A DNA stretch of 18,067 nt, from positions 1 to 18,067 of the forward strand of contig JABHEX010000212.1 in NCBI GenBank assembly GCA_018676385.1, read 5' to 3'. This document shows, in pieces, positions 1 to 5,845 of the stretch; position 1 is the first letter of the stretch, and each line of letters starts with the position of its first letter. Under the pieces are notes generated by a model. That model did no database searches and was not told the DNA's origin. It was given only the letters and a program-made list of their open reading frames with translations. Made by a program: the position numbers and the translations under genes. This DNA is from Akkermansiaceae bacterium (GTDB lineage: Bacteria > Verrucomicrobiota > Verrucomicrobiia > Verrucomicrobiales > Akkermansiaceae).

Positions 1-2
1 AG

Positions 3-485
3 AGAGCAAAAGAAATCGTTTTCATGGCGGTTAGTTATGCTGGAGAGGGGGAGGTGGCGGATTCTAATACAGTAGCAACAGTCATGATGCTCGCGTCGTC
101 TCTGGCGAATGAAAAACCATCCAGAACTATACGATTTGTTTTCCTGCCCTTTGATCGTTCACCTGCTGACCAGAAAAGCTGGTTGCGCGAACGCTGTTTG
201 TCAGATGATGAAAGCTGTGTTGCTATCATCGGCTTGAAAACAATGCAGCAAGCGCCTCAAATAAGTGCCGACTCATGGCAGATGGTAAATACGGACTCCA
301 AAGCAAAGCTCTGGTGGGAATCTGTTAAAATGGGAGGGGTATTGGATACTGATATGCCAAATGTCTGGATAACCCATCCAGTGTATGCCGCAGATGCATG
401 GCACAATAAAAAGGATGAGAGGTTAAAAGCTACGATTGGTGTGACTCAAGAAATTAGGGGTTGGCTCTACACGGTTGCTAGATAG
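3..485 (+). CDS. M28-family peptidase-like protein, C-terminal part (5' end outside window)
   Basis: The reading frame is open from the left edge (in frame from base 3) to a TAG at 483-485, so the true start is upstream; the ATG at 24 lies inside the conserved block and is unlikely to be the start. The pattern IVF-x-A-V-S-Y-A-G-E-G, then ADSNTVA and a strand ending TIRFVFLPFD, resembles the core of M28 zinc aminopeptidases (HYDS...GADDNASG...IRFVFF). The first zinc ligand His of the HxD motif is replaced (SYA), and the usual EE after the IRFVF strand is FD. That suggests an inactive homologue or a distant relative. The last 80 residues are Trp-rich (WWES, WITHP, DAWH) and not recognised. It ends 123 bp before leuC and need not be co-functional with it. 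The family call is an inference from pattern memory. Confidence 0.5.
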   Translation, partial: RAKEIVFMAVSYAGEGEVADSNTVATVMMLASSLANEKPSRTIRFVFLPFDRSPADQKSWLRERCLSDDESCVAIIGLKTMQQAPQISADSWQMVNTDSKAKLWWESVKMGGVLDTDMPNVWITHPVYAADAWHNKKDERLKATIGVTQEIRGWLYTVAR

Positions 486-528
486 TTTCGTTGTCGATAC
501 CCAGCTGTTGACGTAATTATTCAACTTT

Positions 529-591
529 ATGATCGCACCTCTGGCCGATCTTTCATTATATCCGCTCCCGCGAGTCCTGCGGGATGCGTGA
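529..591 (+). CDS. Candidate leucine-rich leader peptide upstream of leuC
   Basis: ATG at 529 opens a 20-codon frame ending at TGA 589-591, 17 nt before the leuC ATG. Five of 20 residues are Leu (positions 5, 8, 10, 13, 17; codons CTG, CTT, TTA, CTC, CTG), with one Ile and one Val. Its last third runs through the strong hairpin at 563-588. This resembles the design of amino-acid attenuator leader peptides ahead of leu operons, but the Leu codons are not consecutive and no alternative antiterminator was worked out. The ATG also overlaps a TATGAT that could be a -10 box, which would exclude translation. Chance is a real alternative. Confidence 0.25.
   Translation: MIAPLADLSLYPLPRVLRDA
563..588 (+). 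promoter_or_regulatory. Strong hairpin in the leuC leader
   Basis: TCCCGC (566-571) pairs with GCGGGA (579-584) around a 7-nt loop. The stem is extended by CGC (563-565) with GCG (586-588) across one bulged T, giving about 9 base pairs. An 8-nt spacer and then CTTTTTAATTATT follow, so it is not a standard terminator, although the T-rich tract is close. It could act as an attenuator for leuC, the end of the upstream transcript, or a structured 5' leader. The pairing is seen directly; the role is inferred. Confidence 0.4.
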
Positions 592-608
592 CACACTTTT
601 TAATTATT

Positions 609-2030
609 ATGGCAAAAACTTTATTCGATAAAATTTGGGACGCACACGCTGTATCAGAAGTCAAAGATGGGCCCACTCAGCTTTATATTGACCGTCAGTT
701 CGCCCACGAGGTTACTTCCCCGCAAGCTTTCAATGGGCTCAGAGAGCGTGGGCTTGGTGTGTTGCGGCCCAGTAAAACAACCGCCACACCTGACCACAAC
801 ATACCTACTTGGGATCAGGACAAGCCAATCACTGACCCCATTTCCAAATTTCAGGTTGAGACCCTGACGAAGAACTGTGAGGAATATGGGATCACGCTCT
901 ATGGACTAGGTAATAACAAAAATGGTATTGTTCACGTTGTGGGACCAGAAAATGGCTACACACTTCCTGGAATGACTATCGTTTGTGGTGACAGCCACAC
1001 CTCCACACACGGAGCCTTTGGTACGATTGCTTTTGGTATCGGCACCAGCGAAGTGGAAATGGTTCTGGCTAGCCAGTGTATCCTTCAGCCACGGCCTCAG
1101 CGTATGCTCATTAATATCGATGGTGATCTAGAAAAGGGGGTGGCATCCAAAGACATCATTCTCTACATCATCTCGCAGCTATCCACGGGTGGTGCAACCG
1201 GATACTTTGTTGAGTTTGCTGGATCTGCCATCAGGGCACTCTCTATGGAGGCGCGCATGACACTGTGTAATATGAGTATCGAAATGGGTGCGCGTGGTGG
1301 GCTCATCGCCCCGGACCAGACGACTTTTGACTACATTGAAGGGCGTGAATTTGCTCCAAAAGGGGAGGACTGGGAAAAGGCGCTTGAGTATTGGGCAACT
1401 TTAAAAACTGACGAAGGCGCTGAGTTCGATAAAACATTCAACTTCAATGCCTCCGATATCGAGCCGATGATCACCTACGGCACCAACCCAGGAATGGGAG
1501 TTGGCATCACAGGTTCCATTCCCACACTTGATGACATTGATGAAGCAGGTCAGGCGTCCTTTAAACAGTCGATGGATTACATGGGATTCCAACCTGGCGA
1601 TCAGATGATTGGTAAAAAAATCGACTACGTATTTGTCGGTTCATGCACTAATGGTCGCATCGAAGACCTTCGAACCTTTTGTGACTTTATCAAGGGAAAG
1701 AAAAAAGCCGACCACGTGACCGCCTGGTTCGTTCCCGGTAGTCGCCGCGTCGAGAAACAAGCCCAGGAAGAAGGTCTAATCAAAATCATGACCGATGCAG
1801 GCTTCGTGATGCGTCAGCCAGGCTGTTCCGCCTGCTTGGCCATGAACGACGACAAAGTTCCTGCAGGACTCTACAGCGTTTCCACATCGAACCGTAACTT
1901 TGAAGGTCGTCAAGGGCCCGGCGCTAGAACTCTACTCGCGAGCGTGCTCACCGCTGCGGCTGCAGCTGTCACTGGTGAGGTGACCGACCCCCGCTCGCTC
2001 CTCGAATCATCAGAACCTGCACTTGTCTAA
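609..2030 (+). CDS. leuC: 3-isopropylmalate dehydratase large subunit (also acts on citramalate)
   Basis: Large subunit of isopropylmalate isomerase, an aconitase-family [4Fe-4S] enzyme. With LeuD it converts 2-isopropylmalate to 3-isopropylmalate in the cytoplasm, and citramalate to beta-methylmalate where CimA is used. The 473-residue product is collinear with E. coli LeuC over its full length: opening MAKTLFDKIWDAH, DHN, the GDSHT-THGAFG block, and RMTLCNMSIEMGA. The cluster ligands are C346 (in SCTNGR), C406 and C409 (in PGCSACLAM), followed by TSNRNFEGRQG. The ATG at 609 is chosen over an in-frame GTG at 588 because it matches the family N-terminus exactly. No Shine-Dalgarno is visible. 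leuD begins 19 nt downstream, so the two subunits are surely co-transcribed. Confidence 0.97.
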   Translation: MAKTLFDKIWDAHAVSEVKDGPTQLYIDRQFAHEVTSPQAFNGLRERGLGVLRPSKTTATPDHNIPTWDQDKPITDPISKFQVETLTKNCEEYGITLYGLGNNKNGIVHVVGPENGYTLPGMTIVCGDSHTSTHGAFGTIAFGIGTSEVEMVLASQCILQPRPQRMLINIDGDLEKGVASKDIILYIISQLSTGGATGYFVEFAGSAIRALSMEARMTLCNMSIEMGARGGLIAPDQTTFDYIEGREFAPKGEDWEKALEYWATLKTDEGAEFDKTFNFNASDIEPMITYGTNPGMGVGITGSIPTLDDIDEAGQASFKQSMDYMGFQPGDQMIGKKIDYVFVGSCTNGRIEDLRTFCDFIKGKKKADHVTAWFVPGSRRVEKQAQEEGLIKIMTDAGFVMRQPGCSACLAMNDDKVPAGLYSVSTSNRNFEGRQGPGARTLLASVLTAAAAAVTGEVTDPRSLLESSEPALV

Positions 2031-2049
2031 CCTCATTACCTTCAAAAAC

Positions 2050-2646
2050 ATGGCTATCGAAAAATTTCTAACCGTCACGTCCACTTGCATTCCACTTCCT
2101 ATTGAAAATGTGGATACCGATCAAATCATTCCAGCACGTTTCCTTAAGGCAACTACAAAGGAAGGTTTTGGCGACAATCTCTTCCGCGACTGGCGCTACG
2201 ATAAACAAGATCAACCCAAACCTGATTTTGTACTCAACGATCCCACTTATAGCGGTGAGATCTTTGTTGGAGGCAAGAATTTCGGTAGTGGATCGAGCCG
2301 AGAGCACGCTGCTTGGGCGATCGCTGGTTACGGATTACGCGTTGTTGTTTCGAGTTTCTTCGCTGATATCTTTAAAGGCAATGCACTCAATAATGGTGTG
2401 CTGCCTGTGCAGGTTTCAGAGGAATTTCTCGCCAAACTTTTCGCGGCGATCGATGCTGACGCAAAAACTGTCGTCACCGTTAATCTTCCGGATCAAACGA
2501 TCACCATCGATGCCACAAGTGACTCTGAAGGTTTCGATATTAATCCTTACAAGAAAAACTGCCTACTGAATGGCTACGATGACATCGACTATCTTTTGAG
2601 CAATAAGGATAAGATTGAAGAGTGGGAAAAAACCAGTTTTTATTAG
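2050..2646 (+). CDS. leuD: 3-isopropylmalate dehydratase small subunit
   Basis: Small (swivelling-domain) subunit of isopropylmalate isomerase, partner of LeuC. The 198-residue product has the family signatures NVDTDQIIPARFL near the N-terminus, NFGSGSSREHA in the substrate-binding loop, SFFADIF-GNALNNG, and the C-terminal NPYKKNCLLNGYDDI. The ATG at 2050 (MAIEKF) is preferred because E. coli-type LeuD begins MAEKF; an upstream in-frame TTG at 2023 would overlap leuC by 8 bases and add nine unconserved residues. No Shine-Dalgarno is present. A small hairpin (GAAGAT/ATCTTC, 2653-2669) sits in the 54-nt gap to the next gene, but it lacks a T-run. Confidence 0.96.
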   Translation: MAIEKFLTVTSTCIPLPIENVDTDQIIPARFLKATTKEGFGDNLFRDWRYDKQDQPKPDFVLNDPTYSGEIFVGGKNFGSGSSREHAAWAIAGYGLRVVVSSFFADIFKGNALNNGVLPVQVSEEFLAKLFAAIDADAKTVVTVNLPDQTITIDATSDSEGFDINPYKKNCLLNGYDDIDYLLSNKDKIEEWEKTSFY

Positions 2647-2700
2647 CGCAACGAAGATTTCTTATCTTCCCGTTCGCCCAAAACCTAACACTACTTCCTC

Positions 2701-4215
2701 ATGCAAATTGAAATCATGGACACCACCCTACGGGATGGTGAACAGACCTCCGGGGTCTCTTTCTCTGCGCATGAAAAGCTGAGTCTCGCAAAGATTCTGC
2801 TACAAGATGTGAAGGTGGATCGCATCGAAGTCGCCTCCGCGAGGGTTTCCGATGGGGAGTTCGAATGCGTCAATGCCATCACCACTTGGGCAAAGAAAAA
2901 CGGCTTGATCGATCACGTCGAAGTACTTGGTTTTGTTGATGGAAAAGTATCCGTTGACTGGATCACCAGCGCTGGTGGACGTGTCATCAACCTTCTTGCT
3001 AAGGGCTCTCAGCGACATGTTGAGCTTCAGTTGCGCAAAACACCCGAGCAGCACCTCGCTGACATCAAGGAATTGATTGCCTACGCCGATTCTCAGAATG
3101 TGGACGTCAACATCTACCTCGAAGACTGGTCGAACGGGATGATAAGCTCACCTGATTACGTTTTCTTTATGGTGGATGGGCTGAAAGACACGTCGATCAA
3201 ACGCTTCATGCTGCCTGATACACTGGGTATTTTAAATCCAGACCAGGCACTTGATTTCTGTTCACAAATGATCACTCGCTACCCTGATCAGTGGTTCGAT
3301 TTTCATGCGCATAACGATTACGATCTCGCTGCGGCAAATGTGTTCAATGCGGTGAAGGCAAAGGTTCACGGCATTCATGCAACCGTCAATGGTATGGGTG
3401 AAAGAGCTGGCAATGTCCCGCTTTCCAGCGTTATTGGTGTGATCCATGATCAGCTCAAGCAATCGACTAATATCGATGAAACCAGCATCAATAAAGTAAG
3501 TCGAGTTGTTGAGACATATTCAGGTGTTAGGATCCCTGCCAACAAGCCGGTGATCGGTGATTTTGTGTTTACCCAAACTGCTGGTATCCACGCCGACGGT
3601 GATTCCAAGGATAACCTATACTACAATGGACTGCTGCCGGAACGCTTTGGTCGTACCCGCGAATACGCGCTTGGCAAGACATCTGGAAAAGCAAACATCC
3701 AGAAGAACTTGGAGGAACTTGGTATGAGCCTCGAGCCAGACGATCTTAAACGTGTGACCCAGAGAATCATCGAACTGGGTGATAAAAAGGAAAGAGTGAC
3801 CAAGGAAGACCTTCCATTTATCATCGCCGATGTTCTTGGCACTGCAACAGCGGGTAACGATATCGAAGTGGTAAACTACTCACTTTCACTGACCCAGGGG
3901 CTCAACCCCATCGCTACTGTGCGTCTCAGAATCAAAGGCGAGTATTACCAGGAAACCAGTGTGGGCGACGGTCAATATAACGCTTTTGTCAAAGCTCTTT
4001 GGAAAATCTACAAGCGTCTCGATAAAAAACACCCGATCTTGCAGGACTACTCAGTGACGATTCCTCCCGGTGGACACACAGATGCCCTCGTGGAGACAAC
4101 GATTCTTTGGGATATGGACGGTAAGGGGTTCAAAACCAGAGGTTTGGATGCTGATCAGACGGAGGCCGCTATTCAAGCGACCATTAAGATGCTCAATATC
4201 ATTGAGGAATTTTAA
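2701..4215 (+). CDS. cimA: (R)-citramalate synthase, Leptospira type
   Basis: Condenses pyruvate and acetyl-CoA to (R)-citramalate, the first step of threonine-independent isoleucine synthesis. It has a DRE-TIM metallolyase domain at about residues 1-280, with catalytic R11 and D12 in DTTLRDGEQ and the metal-binding H202-x-H204-N-D. A linker with the PERFGRTREYALGKTSGKA pattern follows. The C-terminal regulatory (LeuA_dimer) domain covers about residues 370-504, with IPPGGHTDALVET. Motifs such as VDRIEVASARVS, YLEDWSNG and the PERFGR-YALGK block match the Leptospira CimA lineage rather than classical LeuA. The 504-residue length fits. Its position after leuCD agrees with citramalate being fed to LeuCD. 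An unusual isopropylmalate synthase remains possible, since substrate choice cannot be read with certainty. The regulatory domain suggests feedback control by isoleucine. Confidence 0.88.
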   Translation: MQIEIMDTTLRDGEQTSGVSFSAHEKLSLAKILLQDVKVDRIEVASARVSDGEFECVNAITTWAKKNGLIDHVEVLGFVDGKVSVDWITSAGGRVINLLAKGSQRHVELQLRKTPEQHLADIKELIAYADSQNVDVNIYLEDWSNGMISSPDYVFFMVDGLKDTSIKRFMLPDTLGILNPDQALDFCSQMITRYPDQWFDFHAHNDYDLAAANVFNAVKAKVHGIHATVNGMGERAGNVPLSSVIGVIHDQLKQSTNIDETSINKVSRVVETYSGVRIPANKPVIGDFVFTQTAGIHADGDSKDNLYYNGLLPERFGRTREYALGKTSGKANIQKNLEELGMSLEPDDLKRVTQRIIELGDKKERVTKEDLPFIIADVLGTATAGNDIEVVNYSLSLTQGLNPIATVRLRIKGEYYQETSVGDGQYNAFVKALWKIYKRLDKKHPILQDYSVTIPPGGHTDALVETTILWDMDGKGFKTRGLDADQTEAAIQATIKMLNIIEEF

Positions 4216-4234
4216 CATCATCTGAAAAATCCTC

Positions 4235-4261
4235 TTGCCACTAGCCGCGCCGTGGGATAAC
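4235..4261 (+). promoter_or_regulatory. Weak candidate promoter for tRNA-Ala
   Basis: TTGCCA (4235-4240) and GATAAC (4256-4261) resemble -35 and -10 boxes, but the spacer is only 15 bp. The tRNA begins 58 bases downstream, which would leave a 5' leader for RNase P. A GC-rich hairpin (CCGCC-CAGC-GGCGG, 4283-4296) lies in that leader and has no T-run after it. The call is speculative. Confidence 0.2.
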
Positions 4262-4318
4262 TCCGCCCCCGCAGAACGTTTGCCGCCCAGCGGCGGTCGT
4301 GATGTGTGAAAGGAAAAA

Positions 4319-4391
4319 GGGGCATTAGCTCAGTTGGTAGAGCACCTGCATGGCATGCAGGGGGTCAGCGGTTCGAATCCGCTATGCTCCA
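4319..4391 (+). tRNA. tRNA-Ala (anticodon GGC)
   Basis: A full 73-nt cloverleaf can be folded. The acceptor stem GGGGCAT (4319-4325) pairs with ATGCTCC (4384-4390) and contains the G3:U70 wobble pair that defines alanine tRNAs; the discriminator is A4391. The D-arm runs GCTCAGTTGGTAGAGC. The anticodon stem CCTGC/GCAGG encloses loop ATGGCAT with U33 and anticodon GGC at 4352-4354. The T-arm is AGCGG-TTCGAAT-CCGCT. The 3' CCA is not encoded, so it must be added enzymatically. It lies 103 bp after cimA and is followed by a terminator at 4423-4458. Confidence 0.97.
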
Positions 4392-4422
4392 TTTCCCTTT
4401 TTGATTTCACCACTCAATTGAT

Positions 4423-4458
4423 CCGCCGCGTGTTCACCCTGAAACAGGCGGCTTTTTT
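4423..4458 (+). terminator. Rho-independent terminator after tRNA-Ala
   Basis: CCGCC (4423-4427) pairs with GGCGG (4447-4451). Inside, TGTTC (4431-4435) pairs with GA(A)ACA (4441-4446) with one bulged A, and GCG is unpaired on the 5' side. C and then six T (4453-4458) follow directly. This is a good intrinsic terminator for the tRNA transcript. It ends only 20 bases before the rsfS start codon, so rsfS would need initiation very close by or read-through. Confidence 0.65.
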
Positions 4459-4478
4459 ATCGGCACTTACTCAGACTC

Positions 4479-4841
4479 ATGGCTATTGAAGGCAAAGAAC
4501 TCGCCATCGCATGCGCACGCGCAGCGGAGGAAATCCAAGCCGAGGACATTCGCGTTCTCGACCTCACCGGTATATCCTCACTGACGGACTTTATGGTCGT
4601 CTGCTCCGGCACCTCGCTGCCACACCTTCGTGCCGTTATGCGTGACGTGGAGAAGGTGCTCATTGATAAACACGACGTCCGCGCCGAAAATGCCGAGGGT
4701 AATGCTGATTCGCGCTGGGTGGTGCTGGATTTCATCGATGTTATGGTGCACATCATGCATCAGGAAATGCGTGATCTATACGGCCTCGAGGACCTCTGGG
4801 CTGGAGCCAAGGAGGTGCCGTTGGCAGAGAATGTGGAATAG
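4479..4841 (+). CDS. rsfS: Ribosomal silencing factor RsfS (YbeB/Iojap family)
   Basis: RsfS binds ribosomal protein uL14 on the 50S subunit and blocks joining with 30S, lowering translation during starvation or stationary phase. The 120-residue product has the compact family length. It shows the order DIRVLDLTGISSLTDFMVVCSGTS, then HLRAV-RDVEK, and then RWVVLDFIDVMVHI ending in RDLYGLEDLW. The ATG at 4479 matches the usual start shortly before the A-x-A-x-x-I helix. No Shine-Dalgarno is seen. In many bacteria rsfS sits beside nadD or rlmH; here it stands between a tRNA and a small repeat protein. Confidence 0.93.
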   Translation: MAIEGKELAIACARAAEEIQAEDIRVLDLTGISSLTDFMVVCSGTSLPHLRAVMRDVEKVLIDKHDVRAENAEGNADSRWVVLDFIDVMVHIMHQEMRDLYGLEDLWAGAKEVPLAENVE

Positions 4842-4869
4842 GTTCCTTTGTGGGATTGAATAAATCGCC

Positions 4870-5139
4870 ATGACTGGACGTCGAATCCACATGGCAGCCA
4901 AAAATATCGATCTCTCAAAAATTCACGGGCGCATCCAATTCGTGCGCAGCTTTCCCGATTATAAAGTCAAGGTGGTGAATCATTTCCCCGATCTGAAAGT
5001 AAAAAAAGTCAGGCATTTTGCCAATAAACCAGGCCTTTGGAAAATCGTTACCAGTTGTCCAGACTATAAGATTCAGATCGTTAACCATTTTCCTGATTTT
5101 GAGATCAAGTATGTGAATCACTTTCCCGGTGTGTCGTAA
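4870..5139 (+). CDS. Small repeat protein, probable 7(1) septoil-knot (DUF6150-like) family
   Basis: An 89-residue protein (82 if the internal ATG at 4891 is used) with no signal peptide or membrane segment. From residue 28 it consists of 11-residue units, F-P-D-[YLF]-[KE]-[VI]-K-x-V-x-H, starting at residues 28, 39, 50, 63 and 74 and ending FPG at 85-87. The third unit is modified (FANKPGLWKIVTS, 13 residues). Alternating hydrophobic and polar residues imply short beta strands. The pattern, including one longer PG-x-W unit in the middle, resembles the septoil-knot domain described for a very small, deeply knotted bacterial protein; this assignment is from memory. No function is known to me. 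It lies 28 nt after rsfS and borders the DnaA-box region. No Shine-Dalgarno is seen. Confidence 0.75.
   Translation: MTGRRIHMAAKNIDLSKIHGRIQFVRSFPDYKVKVVNHFPDLKVKKVRHFANKPGLWKIVTSCPDYKIQIVNHFPDFEIKYVNHFPGVS
4951..5136 (+). repeat. In-gene 33-bp coding repeats
   Basis: The DNA encoding residues 28-89 of the small repeat protein is built from 33-bp units beginning TTTCC(C/T)GAT, with one 39-bp unit in the middle. The units are conserved at the protein level but diverged in DNA, which suggests old duplication under selection rather than recent slippage. Confidence 0.7.
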
Positions 5140-5240
5140 ATGTATAGTAACTTGTGAGTAAGCTGTTAATTCATACTAACTTTGAATGTTTTCCATTACG
5201 TGATTAATACTTAAGTCATTGATGACATGGTGTTAATGGT

Positions 5241-5252
5241 ATCTAGCTAGAT
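5241..5252. repeat. Perfect 12-bp palindrome
   Basis: ATCTAGCTAGAT is its own reverse complement. Its core TAGCTA recurs at 5257-5262, 13 bp further on. It may be a protein-binding site in the origin-like region or simply AT-rich chance. Confidence 0.5.
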
Positions 5253-5303
5253 GGGTTAGCTATGTTAGGTTTAACGCACTTAACAACAGCTACTAACAGA
5301 CCT

Positions 5304-5499
5304 TGTGTATGATAAAGTTGATATTAAACAATATGTGGAACATTGTTCGATACCTGTTTGTCAACAATAGAGACGATGTTATGCACAAGTTATGCACAAC
5401 ATTATTTGGCTTATGATGAAGCCGCATGACCAACCTATGTGTGCAACTTGTTAATAAGTAGGATCTGCCACGATGCAGTTGTGGATAATATGTGTATAG
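5304..5499. other. DnaA-box cluster, candidate replication origin (oriC)
   Basis: Compared with the 9-mer TTATNCACA, perfect matches are TTATGCACA at 5379-5387 and 5390-5398 (plus strand) and TTATCCACA at 5480-5488 (minus strand). One-mismatch matches on the minus strand lie at 5491-5499 (CTATACACA) and 5304-5312 (TCATACACA). Within each pair the boxes repeat at exactly 11 bp, about one helical turn, and the two pairs face each other about 100 bp apart. A TTAATAAGTAG stretch (5451-5461), faintly like DnaA-trio DNA, precedes the right pair, and a very AT-rich segment lies at 5161-5220. A GC-skew change across this gap supports an origin. No dnaA or dnaN gene is in the window, so a DnaA-regulated or DnaA-titrating site is the main alternative. 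Confidence 0.55.
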
Positions 5500-5576
5500 A
5501 GTATGAATTATTCTTGGTTTCAAATTTAGCAACCTAGCAAGCCCTCCCTTAGACCTAAATGACGTGGATTAGAACT

Positions 5577-5607
5577 GCCCGAAAAGCGTCGATAGGGCGC
5601 TTTGGGT
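5577..5607 (+). other. Strong hairpin in the mraZ upstream region
   Basis: CCC (5578-5580) pairs with GGG (5604-5606), then after a bulged GA, AAAGCG (5583-5588) pairs with CGCTTT (5598-5603) around a 9-nt loop. G5577 can wobble with T5607. An alternative pairing GCCC (5577-5580) with GGGC (5595-5598) would form an H-type pseudoknot. It could be part of a small RNA or structured leader; no known RNA family was recognised. Confidence 0.35.
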
Positions 5608-5649
5608 AAAATTCTACGATGAATGTGCGGCTAGGAAATGGAACAAGCT

Positions 5650-5665
5650 TCTGCTCATAAGCAGA
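5650..5665 (+). other. Short perfect hairpin
   Basis: TCTGCT (5650-5655) pairs with AGCAGA (5660-5665) around a CATA tetraloop. It lies 42 bases after the 5577-5607 hairpin and may belong to the same structured transcript. No T-run follows. Confidence 0.3.
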
Positions 5666-5765
5666 CCGTTTGATAGGAAAACTGGTAACATGATGTTGAG
5701 TTCGGTCTCGTGGATTGAGTTAACGTTCATTAATCATGAGGCTTCTGTGGTCACCTGATGTAACT

Positions 5766-5790
5766 AAAAATTAGTCTCTTTAGAGATTGA
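5766..5790 (-). terminator. Terminator-like hairpin read on the minus strand
   Basis: TTAGTCTC (5771-5778) and GAGATTGA (5783-5790) form an 8-bp stem with two G-T pairs and a TTTA loop. On the minus strand the stem is followed by five T (5770-5766). It would stop antisense transcripts coming out of mraZ. It also overlaps the TTGACC box of the proposed mraZ promoter, so an operator role is equally possible. Confidence 0.25.
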
Positions 5791-5815
5791 CCCAAAGTGT
5801 GTTGTTGTGTACTAA
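5787..5815 (+). promoter_or_regulatory. Candidate promoter of mraZ and the dcw operon
   Basis: TTGACC (5787-5792) and TACTAA (5810-5815) are separated by 17 bp, giving a start about 25 bases before the mraZ ATG. The -35 box is good and the -10 box is poor. No array of TGGGN repeats, the usual MraZ operator, is visible around it. Confidence 0.35.
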
Positions 5816-5845
5816 AGTGTCCTAATAAAGCTAATCAGTGTATTA

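Larger units (their letters stand above)
5140..5845. other. 706-bp AT-rich non-coding region before mraZ
   Basis: No convincing gene was found here. A 79-codon minus-strand frame at 5293-5532 runs through the DnaA boxes and has no recognisable features. Sampled lines are 27-40% G+C (for example 5161-5220 and 5281-5340), clearly lower than the flanking genes. Contents from left to right are an AT-rich block, a 12-bp palindrome (5241-5252), a DnaA-box cluster (5304-5499), hairpins at 5577-5607 and 5650-5665, and a hairpin overlapping the probable mraZ promoter. A GGCTT/AAGCC inverted repeat (5408-5423) lies between the two DnaA-box pairs. Confidence 0.7.

Noticed and set aside
508..533. TTGACG...TATGAT promoter for leuC
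   Set aside because: The boxes are good but the spacer is only 14 bp, too short for a normal sigma-70 promoter, so it was not listed as a feature.
2023..2049. TTG start for leuD overlapping leuC
   Set aside because: The ATG at 2050 gives the exact LeuD N-terminus; the nine extra residues are not conserved.
5293..5532. 79-codon minus-strand frame in the non-coding region
   Set aside because: It covers the DnaA boxes, has a Leu/His/Tyr/Thr-rich product with no motif, and sits in DNA with the composition of a non-coding AT-rich region.
5530..5845. RNase P RNA, tmRNA, SRP RNA or 6S RNA in the mraZ upstream region
   Set aside because: None of the conserved core sequences of the first three was found on either strand, and no 6S-like long stem was apparent.
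5560..5845. MraZ operator (tandem TGGGN repeats)
   Set aside because: Only isolated TGGG/CCCA occurrences are present, without the expected regular spacing.
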